A stretch of DNA of 64,000 nucleotides, taken from the NCBI GenBank assembly GCA_037833965.1, contig AP031353.1, positions 23,252,501 through 23,316,500 on the forward strand. The letters run 5' to 3'. The notes beneath the pieces are model-generated. The model saw only the letters and a list, made by a program, of their open reading frames with translations, was not told where the DNA came from and did no database searches. Below, piece by piece: positions 45,054-55,597 of this stretch. This DNA is from Marchantia polymorpha subsp. ruderalis (lineage: Eukaryota; Streptophyta; Marchantiopsida; Marchantiales; Marchantiaceae). Made by a program: the position numbers and the translations under genes. The first letter of the stretch is position 1; each line of letters begins with the position of its first letter.

Positions 45054-46440
45054 AAACTGATTTTTTGCTAAATAATGTTTTTTTCAATACTATGACGATA
45101 CAAATGATGATTGAATTTTTTTTGAAAGTGTTTATTTCATTAATTTACATCTCTATTTTCAATTCATTTTTTGATAATATTTTGTATATTATATAAAATA
45201 CACAAAAATTCAGGAGTTCTTTGAAAATATAATCAATAAATATTAAAAATTAATATATATACTATGTTTTGTAATATTTCTATATGGAATATTTGTATAT
45301 TTGAAATTGAAAATAGATTTATAAATTACTTCAATGAACACTTTTACTAAATTTATCAATCATCATTCATGTATCATCATAATATATTATGAAGGAAAAA
45401 TCATCTAATAACACATCATTCATAATTTTTTTAAACCTTTTTTTCTAATAACGTACACAAAAGCAATCATTTCTTATAAAAATATGAATTTTTATTACAC
45501 ATAAATTTGTAATGTGAATAAATTATTTAGAATTCATAGCTAATTGAGGAATTGAACCTCAAGTAAAGTCCACTTTAGCTATCTACAAATATCCAAATAA
45601 TTAATCCAGAAAACAGAAGGAGATAAAATTCAAAATTTGAGAAGAAATTATATTCCAAAATATGTACAAGAGATAAAATTCAAAATTTGAGAAGAGATTA
45701 TATTCCAAAAATATGTACAAGAAACGATAGCTATATAAAAAATATGTTCAAAAAATTCAAAATTTTACTTTTGAAATTTTAAGATATTTTTAGCTTTTAC
45801 ATAGAAAGCATTAGTAATAAAGATCAAATTTCGTATAAAAAACTTTAAAATTATGAAAAAGGAGACCGAAATATTAAAATTTTTACAATTATGAAAAAAA
45901 CATTGATAAACCATGGTAATCCAAATTATGAAGCATTCAAAGCTTTTACTAAAAGAATAATCTCTAATACAAGTAAGATGAGGGTTAATATCTGAATATC
46001 ATTGGAGATACCAGAATTTCGTAATATATAAATGTCATATAATATGAACATCATAAGCATAACAATAAACAAGTTATACAACAAAGTCATAATTACAAAA
46101 GAAGTCAACATCAAAACCAAAATCATCAACAAGTGTACAAACAAAGTCATAATTAAAAAAGGAAAGAGGTAATATTTCGTACTTAAAGAAGAATAAATGC
46201 GAACCAGAAATAGAATACTGCAAGTAGCAAAGACACTCAATTTTAATAATCAAATTGAGAGGATTTGAAATCAAGATGTACATGTGTTTATATATTGAAG
46301 CAGTGGACAATTTCACATTCTAGACTTATGGGTTTATGCAAAGATTCTATTTTTAGATTACTTGAAGATAAATGCCAAATTCAGTCATTATGAGGTATGG
46401 TGTCAAATCTTAGTAAATTTGACAGACAAATACATGGTGA
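45054..46440 (+). repeat. Dispersed noncoding repeat X, copy 4
   Basis: Forward copy sharing ACATCATTCATAATTTTTTT, GAATTGAACCTCAAGTAAAG and GGGTTTATGCAAAGATTCTA with copies 1 and 2. An internal tandem duplication of about 50 bp (AGATAAAATTCAAAATTTGA) occurs at 45619-45705. It lies tail to tail with the inverted copy that begins at 46448. Confidence 0.65.
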
Positions 46441-46447
46441 ATATTTA

Positions 46448-48010
46448 GACTTAAAATAATCAAGTTGTACAATACAGGACATGACCAATGATGGAGAAAA
46501 ATTTGAATTAACATATATGAGCTTTTGTGGTTAATTTCTGATTTAAAAATGTCTCCGTTTTGAAAACATTTCATGAGCATATAAAATTTGGCAACCCATG
46601 TCCTATGTATTTGTCTGGCACAATGACTAGGAATGCTACCATACCTCATAATGACTTAATTTAGCATTTATCCTCAAACTATCTAAAAATAGAATCTTTG
46701 CATAAACCCATAAGTCTAGAATGTGAAATTGTTCACTTCTTCAATATATATACACATCTACCTCTTGATTTGAAATCCCCTCAATTCAGTTATTAAAATT
46801 GAGTTTTTTTGCTGATTGCAGTAATCTATTTCTCGTTCGCATATAAAATATTTTGTAAGCAACAAATATTACCTCCTTGTTTTAATTCTGACTTTGTTTC
46901 TATACTTGTTGATGATTTTGGTTTTGATGTTGATTTCAATTGTAATTATGACTTTGCTGTAGAACTTGTTCAATGTTATGCTTATGATGTTCACATTATA
47001 TGACATTTACTAATTCCGAAATTCTCGGATTTTCAATGAGATTCAGATATTATACCTCATTTAACTAGTATTAGATACTTTTTTTTAACAAAAACTTTGA
47101 ATAATCTAAAATCTGGATTAACACGGTATACCAATAAATTTTTTGATAATTGAAAATATTTTATGATTTCGATTTGTTTCTTGTAATTTTGAAGTTTCTT
47201 AATCCAAAATTTGATACATGATATTCTTATCTTTTTTACTTATGCTTTTTATATGAGAGTTAAAAATATCTTCAATTCAAAATTAAAATCATGATTCTTT
47301 TTTGAACATATATGTTATATAGCTATGGATTCTTGTACATATATTGTTTTGGAATATAATTTTTTCTCAAATTTTGAATTTTTTCTCCCTATGTTCTATG
47401 TATTAACTGTTTGATAAGATGTTTTGTAGGTAGTTAAAGTGTACTTTATTTGAGGTTCAGCTGCTCAATTAGCTATGATTTCCAGATTTTTATTTCAGGT
47501 TACACATTTGTGTAATAAAAATTCCTATTGCTATAAGAAATGATTGCTCTTGTGTAAGTGACAAGAAAAAAAATTACAAAAAAGGAAAAAAATTTAAATG
47601 AAAAAATTTATACAAAAATGTGAAGACAAATGATTTTTTGCTAGATAATTTTTTTTTCAACACCATGACGATACAGATGATGATTGAATTTTTTTTTGAA
47701 AGTGTTTATTTCAGTAATTTATATCTCTATTTTCAATTCATTTTTTGATAATATTTTCTATAATAAATAAAATATACAAAAAATCAGGAGTTAATGGTTT
47801 TTATAAAATAAAAAACCCTACAGAAGCAACAGATAGATTCAATATGGAAGTTCTTACCAAGGATAAGATGAAGTATGTTGTTATAATGTTCTTACTGCAA
47901 TGAAAGAACTTCTTCATTAATGTTTGATATGCTGGAAGAGATTTCTTTGATTAAGACTTGGAATTTTCCAGCGACATTCACCCTTGCTCATAATGATGTT
48001 CATATGAACC
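46448..48010 (-). repeat. Dispersed noncoding repeat X, copy 5, inverted
   Basis: Reverse-complement copy. Its outer end CATTCACCCTTGCTCATAAT-GATGTTCATATGAAC matches the start of copy 2. With the adjacent forward copy it makes a large inverted repeat with arms over 1 kb, centred near 46445. The first 120 bp repeat the 44190-44310 sequence. Confidence 0.65.
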
Positions 48011-48117
48011 AGTGACTATCCATCAAATCTGCATGAGACCTTGCAGAACTCATAGGTTTTTATTTCTTATAGATAGATTGATATAAATATATCGGAATGT
48101 TAAAACCACCACACAAA

Positions 48118-48169
48118 TTTGAGGGTATCAATGTGGTCATTTAAAAAAGACCACATTGATACCCTCAAA
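48118..48169. repeat. Perfect 21-bp stem hairpin
   Basis: Arms 48118-48138 and 48149-48169 are exact reverse complements (TTGAGGGTATCAATGTGGTC within the arm) with a 10-nt A/T loop. The stem length equals that of plant small-RNA duplexes, but the hairpin is short for a plant microRNA precursor. A frame of 95 codons starts at 48119 and runs over it. Confidence 0.8.
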
Positions 48170-48900
48170 AAGTTAGAAACAACCCTTACTACGCTTTTGA
48201 AGGCTTGTCAAAAGGACCTGGTCGTGCTAGTCGCATTTTGCAGCTTCCTTGGCATCCACACTAGCCAAATGTTACTTGCTCATGGCGCAAACAAGACTGA
48301 TTACAAGCGCTACTGCCTCGTTCCCATCGAACTCCTCAACGAATATGGAACGCACCAAAACCAAGACGGTGAGACAGATAGCGGTCACTCGGAGAATTCA
48401 GACTAAGAATGGTTGTGAGCCGAAACTCCCCACCCTTCAGCGTTTGTAGTCAAGGTGGGGGTTCGAGCTCCCATAATCTAACTTCTCTGATCTCAACCAT
48501 GTGGTCAAAGTGTATTCAAGACAATGAGATCATAAACACTTGCTCTTTCACAGACAAATTATCCAGAACTGAAAATAATAACTTGCTGTTTGCTATTTCC
48601 ACAAGAACAGCAGACAAGCTCTTTGTTACATAAAGATCTAACCGAACTCTGGGTGACTTCCTCAATACCACAGTCGCTGTGGTCTATCCTAGGTCCGAGT
48701 CCCACTCCCAATTCCTACTCAGATTTCAGTGTCGATTTCTCAGCTTCCACCTTCGTACCCCAACAGATTCCTCTCTCTGATTCAACTCTCCCTTTTCAGT
48801 TTCAAATTCAGATCCCGACCATCAGATTTCAGTCTCAGATTTCACTTCACTCTCAGCTCTCATTCTCAAATCTTCCACTATGATTTCAGCTCCCACTCAC
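48170..48900. other. Unique spacer, no supported gene
   Basis: The plus-strand frame 48119-48406 (with HIDTLKKLETTLTTLLKACQ and LGIHTSQMLLAHGANKTDYK) is protein-like but unrecognised and begins inside a hairpin. Further right the sequence becomes TC-rich and leads into the minisatellite. Confidence 0.35.
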
Positions 48901-48908
48901 AAATTTTG

Positions 48909-49070
48909 CACTTCAATCTCAGCTCCCACTCACAGATGTCACACTTCAATCTCAGCTCCCACTCACAGATTTCGCACTTCAATCTCAGCTCCCACTCACA
49001 GATTTTGCACTTCAATCTCAGCTCCCACTCACAGATTTCGCACTTCAATCTCAGATCCCAATCTAATTTC
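48909..49070 (+). repeat. 33-bp minisatellite
   Basis: Four full tandem copies of a 33-bp unit (CACTTCAATCTCAGCTCCCA and CTCACAGATTTCG) at 48909-49040, with degenerate partial copies on both sides from about 48840 to 49070. The unit length is a multiple of three, so frames on both strands stay open (for example CKICEWELRLK repeats); I regard these as by-products. Confidence 0.9.
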
Positions 49071-49137
49071 ACTCTTCGATACAACTCTCCACCCACGAGA
49101 GGTTGCTTCCTCCTACTTTGAACTCTCCACACTCCCC

Positions 49138-49337
49138 TCCTAATTCTCACCACTTCCCTGCGAAAATCACTCACGTCCACACTCTATTCCTAATTCTCAC
49201 CACTTCCCTACGAAAATCACTCACATCCACACTCTATTCCTAATTCTCACCACTTCCCTGCGAAAATCACTCACATCCACACTCTATTCCTAATTCTCAC
49301 CACTTCCCTGCGAAAATCACTCACATCCACACTCTAT
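49138..49337 (+). repeat. 50-bp minisatellite
   Basis: Four tandem copies of exactly 50 bp (TCCTAATTCTCACCACTTCC, then CTGCGAAAATCACTCACATC and CACACTCTAT) with only a few substitutions, for example CTGCG/CTACG and ACGTCC/ACATCC. The near identity implies a recent expansion. Confidence 0.92.
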
Positions 49338-49339
49338 TC

Positions 49340-50595
49340 CTGCGACCAATCCCACCAGCGTCTCCACACAATGGCACACCACACGATCCCAGCTCGCAGG
49401 CCAAATAATCCTCTCCAACGTCCAAGGGCCGAGTCACCCGCAGGCCGCTTGAATGCCGTTCCCGCGATGATGGGCAACGGCATGGTTCCCATGTGCGGCT
49501 TCATGCCCCGCCGTCCTATTTCCCACGCTTGACTTCACGCCGCCGCCACTGCCACACTTGTATTATCTTTATTCATGACCACGTCAACATCCGCCGTCCG
49601 AAATCTTCTTCCGCGCACCGCCGAAGGCATCCTCCTGCCGAAGACGCTCTTCCGCTCCTTTGCCTATCTATAACAGTCACCCCCGACGCTCATAACTCAC
49701 AGATCCCTGCTTTGTTTGAAACGTTCTTGAGCTTGTTGGAACAAGCGTGTTGTGTTCTTTCCAACGAGCCCCTAACTAAGTCAAACCGTTAAGAATTGAG
49801 AAGGTTATGACGGTTTTACTCTTCCGCCAAAGGCGTTTGCCTATGCACAGGCTTCCACTCGCAACTCGCCTATGCGCAGGCCGCCTACTTGCAACTCCTT
49901 GGGCCCAAGGACTCTCTATCTGTTATCGCCAAAGGCCCCTCTATATGTTAACGCCGAAGGCCCCTCTCCTAACCATGATAGCCGCTTTCGACACTCATAA
50001 CTTAGTGACGCGTTATCCTTTTCAAGAGTTCTTGGTCTCGTTGAAACAAGCGTCGTGAGTTCTTTCCAATAAGACCCTAACTAAGTCAAGGAGTTACGAA
50101 TTGAGAAAGTTATGACGGTTTTACTCCTCCGACGGAGGCCTTGCCCCAAAGAACTGCTACCGCCAAAGGCCATTGCCCCGAAGGCCCTTCCGCCGAAGGC
50201 CTACTACCGCCGAAGGCGTCCGTTGCCGCACTCGCCTAAACCCTTACCATTAGTAACCTCCGACATTCATAACTCAGTGATGCCTTATCCGTTTCAAGAG
50301 TTCTTGGTCTTGTTGGAACGAGCGTCGCAAGCTCTTTCCAACAAGACCCTAACTGAGTCAAGACGTCACACATTAAAAACGTTATGAGGGTTTCCTGTTT
50401 CGCCGAAGGCCTTTCCCCGAAGGGACTTCACCAAAGGCACTTCGCCGAAGACCTTGCCCCGAAGGCCGCCTTCTGCACCTTTTGCCCCCTAACCATCACA
50501 CCAACTCCTAATCTTGCAGAAACTTTCAGAAAACCCCAAGCATAATTTTGCAAGAGCTTAAATCCAAAATTTTAACTCCCATAAGGGTAAAAGAC
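49340..50595 (-). repeat. Reversed U3-type modules, LTR-derived
   Basis: Three copies of the 130-bp module lie in reverse orientation at about 49675-49815, 49980-50120 and 50260-50395, joined by GCCGAAGGCC-rich linkers. Their reverse complement closely matches the modules at 53940-54060 in the type C LTR (shared TCATAACTTTCTCAATTC and TTGACTTAGTTAGGGTCTT). No LTR start is found at the right place, so this is a fragment, or a U3 of another family that shares the module. Confidence 0.55.
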
Positions 50596-50642
50596 ATGTG
50601 AGCACAGTTTTGTGCTCACATCATTGGCGACCATGAGGGGAA
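50596..50642 (+). mobile_element. Possible LTR end and primer-binding site of another family
   Basis: TGTGAGCACA and TGTGCTCACA form an 11-bp inverted pair at 50596-50606 and 50611-50621. This is directly followed by TTGGCGACCATGAGGGGAAG, which resembles primer-binding sites of plant gypsy elements (TGGCGACxxxGxxGGGGA). If real, an LTR ends at about 50620 on the plus strand, followed by an internal region that is cut at 50816 by the next insertion. The tRNA partner could not be assigned. Confidence 0.35.
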
Positions 50643-51740
50643 GATTCCACAATCCTAGCTTTGCAGGCTAGACAACTTCAAATCCGGTACTGCTTGCATC
50701 TACTTTCCGTAGTGCGTGTGGGGAAAACTTCCCCATTCAACGTTTCCAACTGCACTGAGTTGTTTGGAAATACCTCACGAATCAGATAAGGCCCTAATCA
50801 TACTGCATCAAACTTTCTAATAACCCACCAAAGGCTAAAACTGCAGTATGGTGGTAAAAAGATCGAACCCACAAGGACAGAGGCAACACACAGAGTAAAA
50901 AGTGTCACGTTTAACAGACTTTTGTAGAGTTTGAATTCTCAGGCGACTGTCACTCCCAGAAATACTGCAGTGCTCGACTCGGAGGCCACTCGGAGGATGC
51001 TCGACTCGGAGGTCACTCGGAGGATGCTCGGAGGATGCACAGTGCAGCGTAAGTCACTCAACACACACACACACACACCTGAAACTGGAAAAGCACAACT
51101 CGGAGGTCGGTCAGAACCTCCGCTTAGGATTTCAAGGGGAAAGTATCTCAAAAGTTCACTCAGAGGCTCTGCAGGTAGTGACTCCCACTCCGGCTTTTAC
51201 AGCCCTTCCGCCAGGAACTAGCGTAGGGAACCCGGACTGGACTTCCCACTTCGGAACGAAGTCCCTCATACGCCGTGGACGTCACCTTCGACTCACACCA
51301 AGCGCAGAGAGTACAGGCCCGACTGAGAACTCAACTGAGACACAATCCAGTAACACGCACACACAACTTGAATTGCAAACCAAGGCTTACACGAAGTAAC
51401 AAAACTTCACTTTGGCATTCAAGGGAAACTTCCCGTAGGAGTACAATCAGGATATGTCACTCGAAGGAGTAAGGGGGAACTGTTCAAGTCTCTAACTCGC
51501 AACCGGCTTTGAGCATCAGAAATCACCCGCAGGTGCAGATCCGCACTACTCAAGTCTCTAACCGGTGTACTAGCTCTAAACATTCAGCCGAAGGCCTTCA
51601 GCTACAACATGCGGTAACTTCACTATGCTGCAGCTCCTCTACGTGGTGCCAGGACCAAATGCACAAACACGCCGAGAAAGTGAGTTCCTGATCTGCACTT
51701 CCGAAACTGGAAGAGTCCCAAGGCAAAACGCCTTGATCTA

Positions 51741-51747
51741 CTTTATA
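51741..51747 (-). promoter_or_regulatory. LTR TATA box, subfamily B copy
   Basis: TATAAAG on the minus strand, 33 bp after the gene stop at 51780. It is followed by CAAGGC-GTTTT-GCCTTG, the B form of the stem. Confidence 0.55.
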
Positions 51748-51779
51748 CCCTCTAAGGTCCTAACTAACACTACGCTACC

Positions 51780-53050
51780 CTATCTGCCACTCTGAACTCC
51801 TGCACGAAACCAAACTACACTACTGCACTCTGCAGATCCGGTGCTGCGCCTCCTGCGCGCCGGACTGCCTCGCACCCTATCTCTACCCTGCCAGTCTTCC
51901 GACCGGCTGCGCAACCCCAGTCGCCAAAGGACTGCTGTCACTTCCGACTCTAAGTGCGCCATAGTGTCGTGCGCACCCGACAAGAAGGCTTCTAATTTCC
52001 TTCCTACTCGCCGCCGACTCCGACTATCACCCTCTGTCAATGCCGCCGCCCGAAGCTCAAACTCCCTGAGTGTGATCTTCTCTTGAGCTGCCACCTCCCA
52101 ATGGGCGTATCCTTTTAGACAGTGAGTCACCCGCGTCGCCAACTCTTCTCGCGTCCGGCTGCTGCCTTCCACCTCTGCTAGCTGCATTTCCGCATCTGCG
52201 CGCTGCGCCCTCAATTCCGCGCACTCGGATTGCAAGTTGCGCAACAACTCCTCATCCTCCTTGCGTGCACTTTGACTTTCATCTAATGCGCGCGTCTGGC
52301 GCACAAGCTCCTCTGTTAAGATGCGGTTTTGTCTCCGCTCTTCCTGCAATTCCGACTCGATCTTTGCCCGCATTAGCTCGGCATCCGCCTGGGCTTTCGT
52401 CGCCACATCTTCCCTCTGTTGTTGCAGGGTTTGGTGTAGCCTCTGCGTGATCGCCAGATGCTGTCGAAGGGCAGTATACCTCTCCTGCCATGTTTGGCAC
52501 CTAGAGGCCCAAGTGGCCACCTTGCTCCTCGTCCTCTTCTTGACAATCTCCACATAAGACTGCGGTTTTCTAGAACTCGAGTACTTTGATGTCTTGCGAT
52601 CCAAATATCGCAGGAGTGGAACTATCTGCTCGCACAATACCCCTGTTGGCGTCTTCTGCACAGAGTCCGCTTCCTGCTCTTCCGAACTCGTCTCATCCTC
52701 GGTTTCGAGGATTTCGGTCGCCACAGAATCTCTTGGCGACTCCCTGGAACTGTGGCGCGCGGCAGCTTCCGCCGCGACTGCCGCTCCACTCCCTGCTAAA
52801 ATATCCAAAGCAGTGGGGGATCCCACTGCCTGAGCCCCTGTTCCGGCTCGATCTTCGGTTCCCGAAGGGGTCGGCGCCGCAGTGACTTTTGTCACCCTTG
52901 CACCGCCCGTTTCTACTGCCTGCTCTTCCGGCGCGATCTGCGCGGAAGGTGTCTTTGCCGGAGGTGTCTCCGCCGAAGGCGCCCGCACCATGGTCGCTGG
53001 CCCTGTCCGTCTCGCAGTCGGCAAATCTGGCCGACTCTAAGTTGACCGAC
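51780..53050 (-). pseudogene. U3 gene, subfamily B, truncated by LTR insertion
   Basis: This is the C-terminal part (about 420 codons) of the protein encoded at 60350. It has the disordered segment (PSAQIAPEEQAVETGG), the acidic patch (VATEILETEDETSSEEQEAD), LLRYLDRKTSKY, the coiled coil, LKGYAHWEVAAQEKITLREF and the basic tail ending RAGVQSGR. A TAG at 53037-53039 interrupts the frame just before the type C LTR at 53051 removes the N-terminal side. Downstream of the stop the frame is open for 414 codons from an ATG at 53024. Identity to the 60350 product is high, so disruption is recent. Confidence 0.85.
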
Positions 53051-53269
53051 TGTGGTAACCCACTTTTTGTTTTTTGTCGGAACTAAAACATTTTTGAATA
53101 GTAAGTACTGCGGCAGCAACTGTAAATAGTAATCGGTACGTGAAACTAGAGTAAAAAGAGGATCGAGGACAGTCAAGGGGTTTTGGGCTTAGGCCACAGT
53201 AGGACGCTTGGGACGGAACGGGCGGTTCATGCTGCAGGATCCGCTTCGAGCACCTTCGGCGGTAGATCA

Positions 53270-54535
53270 CTCATAACTTCCTCAATTCGTAACGCTTTGA
53301 TTTGCTTCGGGTCTTGTTGGAAAGAGCTCGACGCGCTGGTTCTAACGAGCCCAAGAACTTGTGAAACGAATGAGAGGTCACTGAGTTATGAGTGTCGGAA
53401 GTTACTAATGGGGAGCCTTCGGCGGTAGAGCGACTTTGGCGGTACGCCTTCGGCGGAAGAACCGCCGGAAGATGCGCCTTCGGGTCAACGCCTTCGGCGA
53501 TGCGGGAGAGTGCATTCGGCGGAAGAGTGAATCCCTCATAACTTTCTCAATTCGCAACGCCTCAACTTGGTTAGGGTCTCGTTGGAAAGAGCTCGACGCG
53601 TTGATTCTAACGAGCCCAAGTACGCTACGAACGGAGGAGAATTCCGGGAGTAATGAAGGTCGCAAGATACTCAGCTTTCCGCCTACGCACAGGCGAAGAA
53701 AGTTTTGTCCTATGCGCGGACGAAGGAAGTTCGCCTGCGCAAAGGCGAAATAGGGTTTTGATGTAGGCGCGAAGTTCGCCTACGCACAGGCGTTTGCCTG
53801 TGCACAGGCGCTTCGGCGTTGGCGGGAAATCCGTCTTCGGCCCTAGAAATGCGCCTTCGGGGTTGGAACTTGTACGGACGCTGACGGACGCGGACGCCTG
53901 CGAGTGCATAGGCAAACGCCTTCGGCGGAAGAGTAAAATCGTCATAACTTTCTCAATTCTTAACGGTTTGACTTAGTTAGGGTCTTGTTGGAAAGAACTC
54001 GCGACGCTCGTTTCAACAAGACCAAGAACTCTTGAAACGGATGAGGCAGCACCGAGTTAGGTCTACGCGTAGGCGGCTTGCGCGTAGGCGGCCTGTGCAC
54101 AGGCAAACGCCTTCGGCGGAAGGGATAAACCGTGATAACGTTTTCAATTCTTAACGGTTTGCGTTAGTTAGGGTCTCGTTGGAAAGAGCTCGACACGCTC
54201 GTTCCAACGAGCCCAAGAACGCTTGCACCGGATGAGGACTTAGGAAGTTATGACTATCGGAAGATACGTAGACGTTCGCCTTCGGCGGAAGGAGTTCGCC
54301 TCCGGCGAGAATTCCGCCTACGCGGATGGGAGATCAACTTTTGTCCGATGTGCGGACGGACGCCTTCGGCGGTTGCAGGCCTTCGGCGAAGCAGTAAAAC
54401 CGGCATATATTTTTCAATTCTTAGCGGGTTGACTTGATTCGGGTCTCGTTGGAAAGAACTCGACGAGCTGGTTCCAACGAGACCAAGATCTCTTGAAACG
54501 GATCAGTCATCAATGAGTAATGAGCGTCGAAAGCG
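53270..54535 (+). repeat. Five diverged copies of the 130-bp U3 module
   Basis: Each copy begins near CATAACTTxCTCAATTC, continues with TAGTTAGGGTCTCGTTGG and AAAGAGCTCGACGCGCT, then AACGAGCCCAAGAAC and GAAACGGATGAGGA, and ends GTTATGAGTGTCGGAAG. The linkers are GCCTTCGGC-rich and differ in length (about 60 to 270 bp). Single copies of the module occur in the A and B LTRs, and two in the type C LTR at 3983. Confidence 0.75.
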
Positions 54536-54829
54536 GCTGTCATGGTTAGGCGTGAGGCCTTCGGTGTTAACAGTTAGAGGGGCCTTTGGCCCAAGGCGGC
54601 CTGCGAGTAGGCGGCTTGCGTGCGGGATGCGTGGGACCCACAGTCCTCGGATTTTGGAGAAGGAATTTTGGCCTAGGTTCAAAGATCTTGCGGGGCCCAT
54701 ATCTTTGCGATGGACGGTCGGATGGATCTGGAATTTTGTGGGGCCGTTGATCTCGGCCGGCCACGCATGCCTGCAAATTTTCAGCCTCAGATCTTGGATG
54801 GAAGGCGCTGGCGGCTCTGTACAGTAGGC

Positions 54830-54875
54830 TTAGGATTCAGATTTAGGGTTAGGGTTAGATTTAGGTTGTAAGTTA
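54830..54875 (+). promoter_or_regulatory. Telomere-like stretch in U3, second type C copy
   Basis: TTAGGATTCAGATTTAGGG and AGGGTTAGATTTAGG, the counterpart of 5333-5376, about 100 bp upstream of the TATA box. Its retention in two independent type C LTRs supports it as an element of that U3. Confidence 0.5.
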
Positions 54876-54969
54876 GAGGGAAAGGCAGCCGCCGACTCCT
54901 CAGGTGTAGGATCTGTTGTGGCTCGCACCATGGCATAGTGCAGTGTAGTGCTAGTTAGGACTTAGAAGG

Positions 54970-54998
54970 TATAAAGTAGTTCAAGGCGTTTTGCCTTG
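54970..54998 (+). promoter_or_regulatory. LTR core promoter: TATA box plus hairpin
   Basis: TATAAAG (54970-54976) followed by CAAGGC-GTTTT-GCCTTG at 54982-54998, a perfect stem with an A-T second pair within an otherwise A-type leader. Confidence 0.55.
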
Positions 54999-55597
54999 GG
55001 TTCTTTCCCAATTTCAGAAGTGCAGATCAGGAACTCATTTTCTCTGCGTGTTTGTGTCCTTAGTTCTGTCACCACGCAAGGGGAGCTACAACTTGGCGTT
55101 CCGCATTTTGTAGCTGAAGGCCTTCGGCCGAATGTTCAAAGCTAGTACATTGGTTAGAGACTTGAGTAGTTCGGATCTACACCTGCGGGTGACTGCCGAT
55201 TCTCAGAGCCAGTGACTAGTTAGATACTTGAATAGTTTCGCCCCTACACCTTCGAGTGTTTGTTTCTGGTTGTACTCCTTCGGGATTTTTCCCCTTAATG
55301 CCAAAGTGAAGTTTTGCTACTTCGTGTAAGCCTTGGTTGTAAATTCAGGTTACGCTGCAGCAGGTGTCTTTAAAGTAACCCCTGTAGTATTTCTGGGAAT
55401 GACAAGTGCCTGAGAATTCAAACTCTTCAATAGACTGTCATTGTGTTACTGGAATGTTTCTCAGTGAGTCCTTCAGTGCGGACCTGTGATCTCTGCGCGT
55501 TTTGTGAGTTGAGAATGTTGTTCACCGCGTATGAGTGACTTCGATCCAAAGTAGGCAATCCAAACCGAGTTTCCTACGCTAGCAGCAAGCTAGTGAA

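Larger units (their letters stand above)
50817..53050 (-). mobile_element. Giant LTR (subfamily B), 3' part, interrupted
   Basis: This is a minus-strand LTR whose 3' end reads GGTGGGTTATTA at 50819, with the final bases mutated (GA in place of CA). Its leader has the B-type features: a single AGTATTTCTGGGA copy, a (CA)n tract near 51060-51078 and CCGACCTCCGAG motifs. The TATA box is at 51741-51747, and the C-terminal half of a B-type gene follows to 53050. There a type C LTR inserts, and the remainder must lie beyond the window's right edge. Confidence 0.8.
53051..55597 (+). mobile_element. Type C LTR without gene, interrupted
   Basis: It starts TGTGGTAACCCACTTTTTG, nearly identical to 3983. 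CCGAC at 53046-53050 is the expected left target duplication. Its U3 has five 130-bp modules (about 53270, 53530, 53940, 54125 and 54395), the telomere-like stretch at 54830-54875 and no long gene. TATAAAG is at 54970. The R-U5 is A-type (GGTTCTTTCCCA, TAGTTCGGATCTACACC), unlike the B-type leader of the other type C LTR. It is cut at 55597 by the next LTR; its end is outside the window. Confidence 0.85.

Noticed and set aside
48405-48475. SINE head with a B box (GGTTCGAGCTCC)
   Set aside because: Only the B-box-like motif is convincing. The A box is weak and there is no terminal repeat, tail or second copy in the window.
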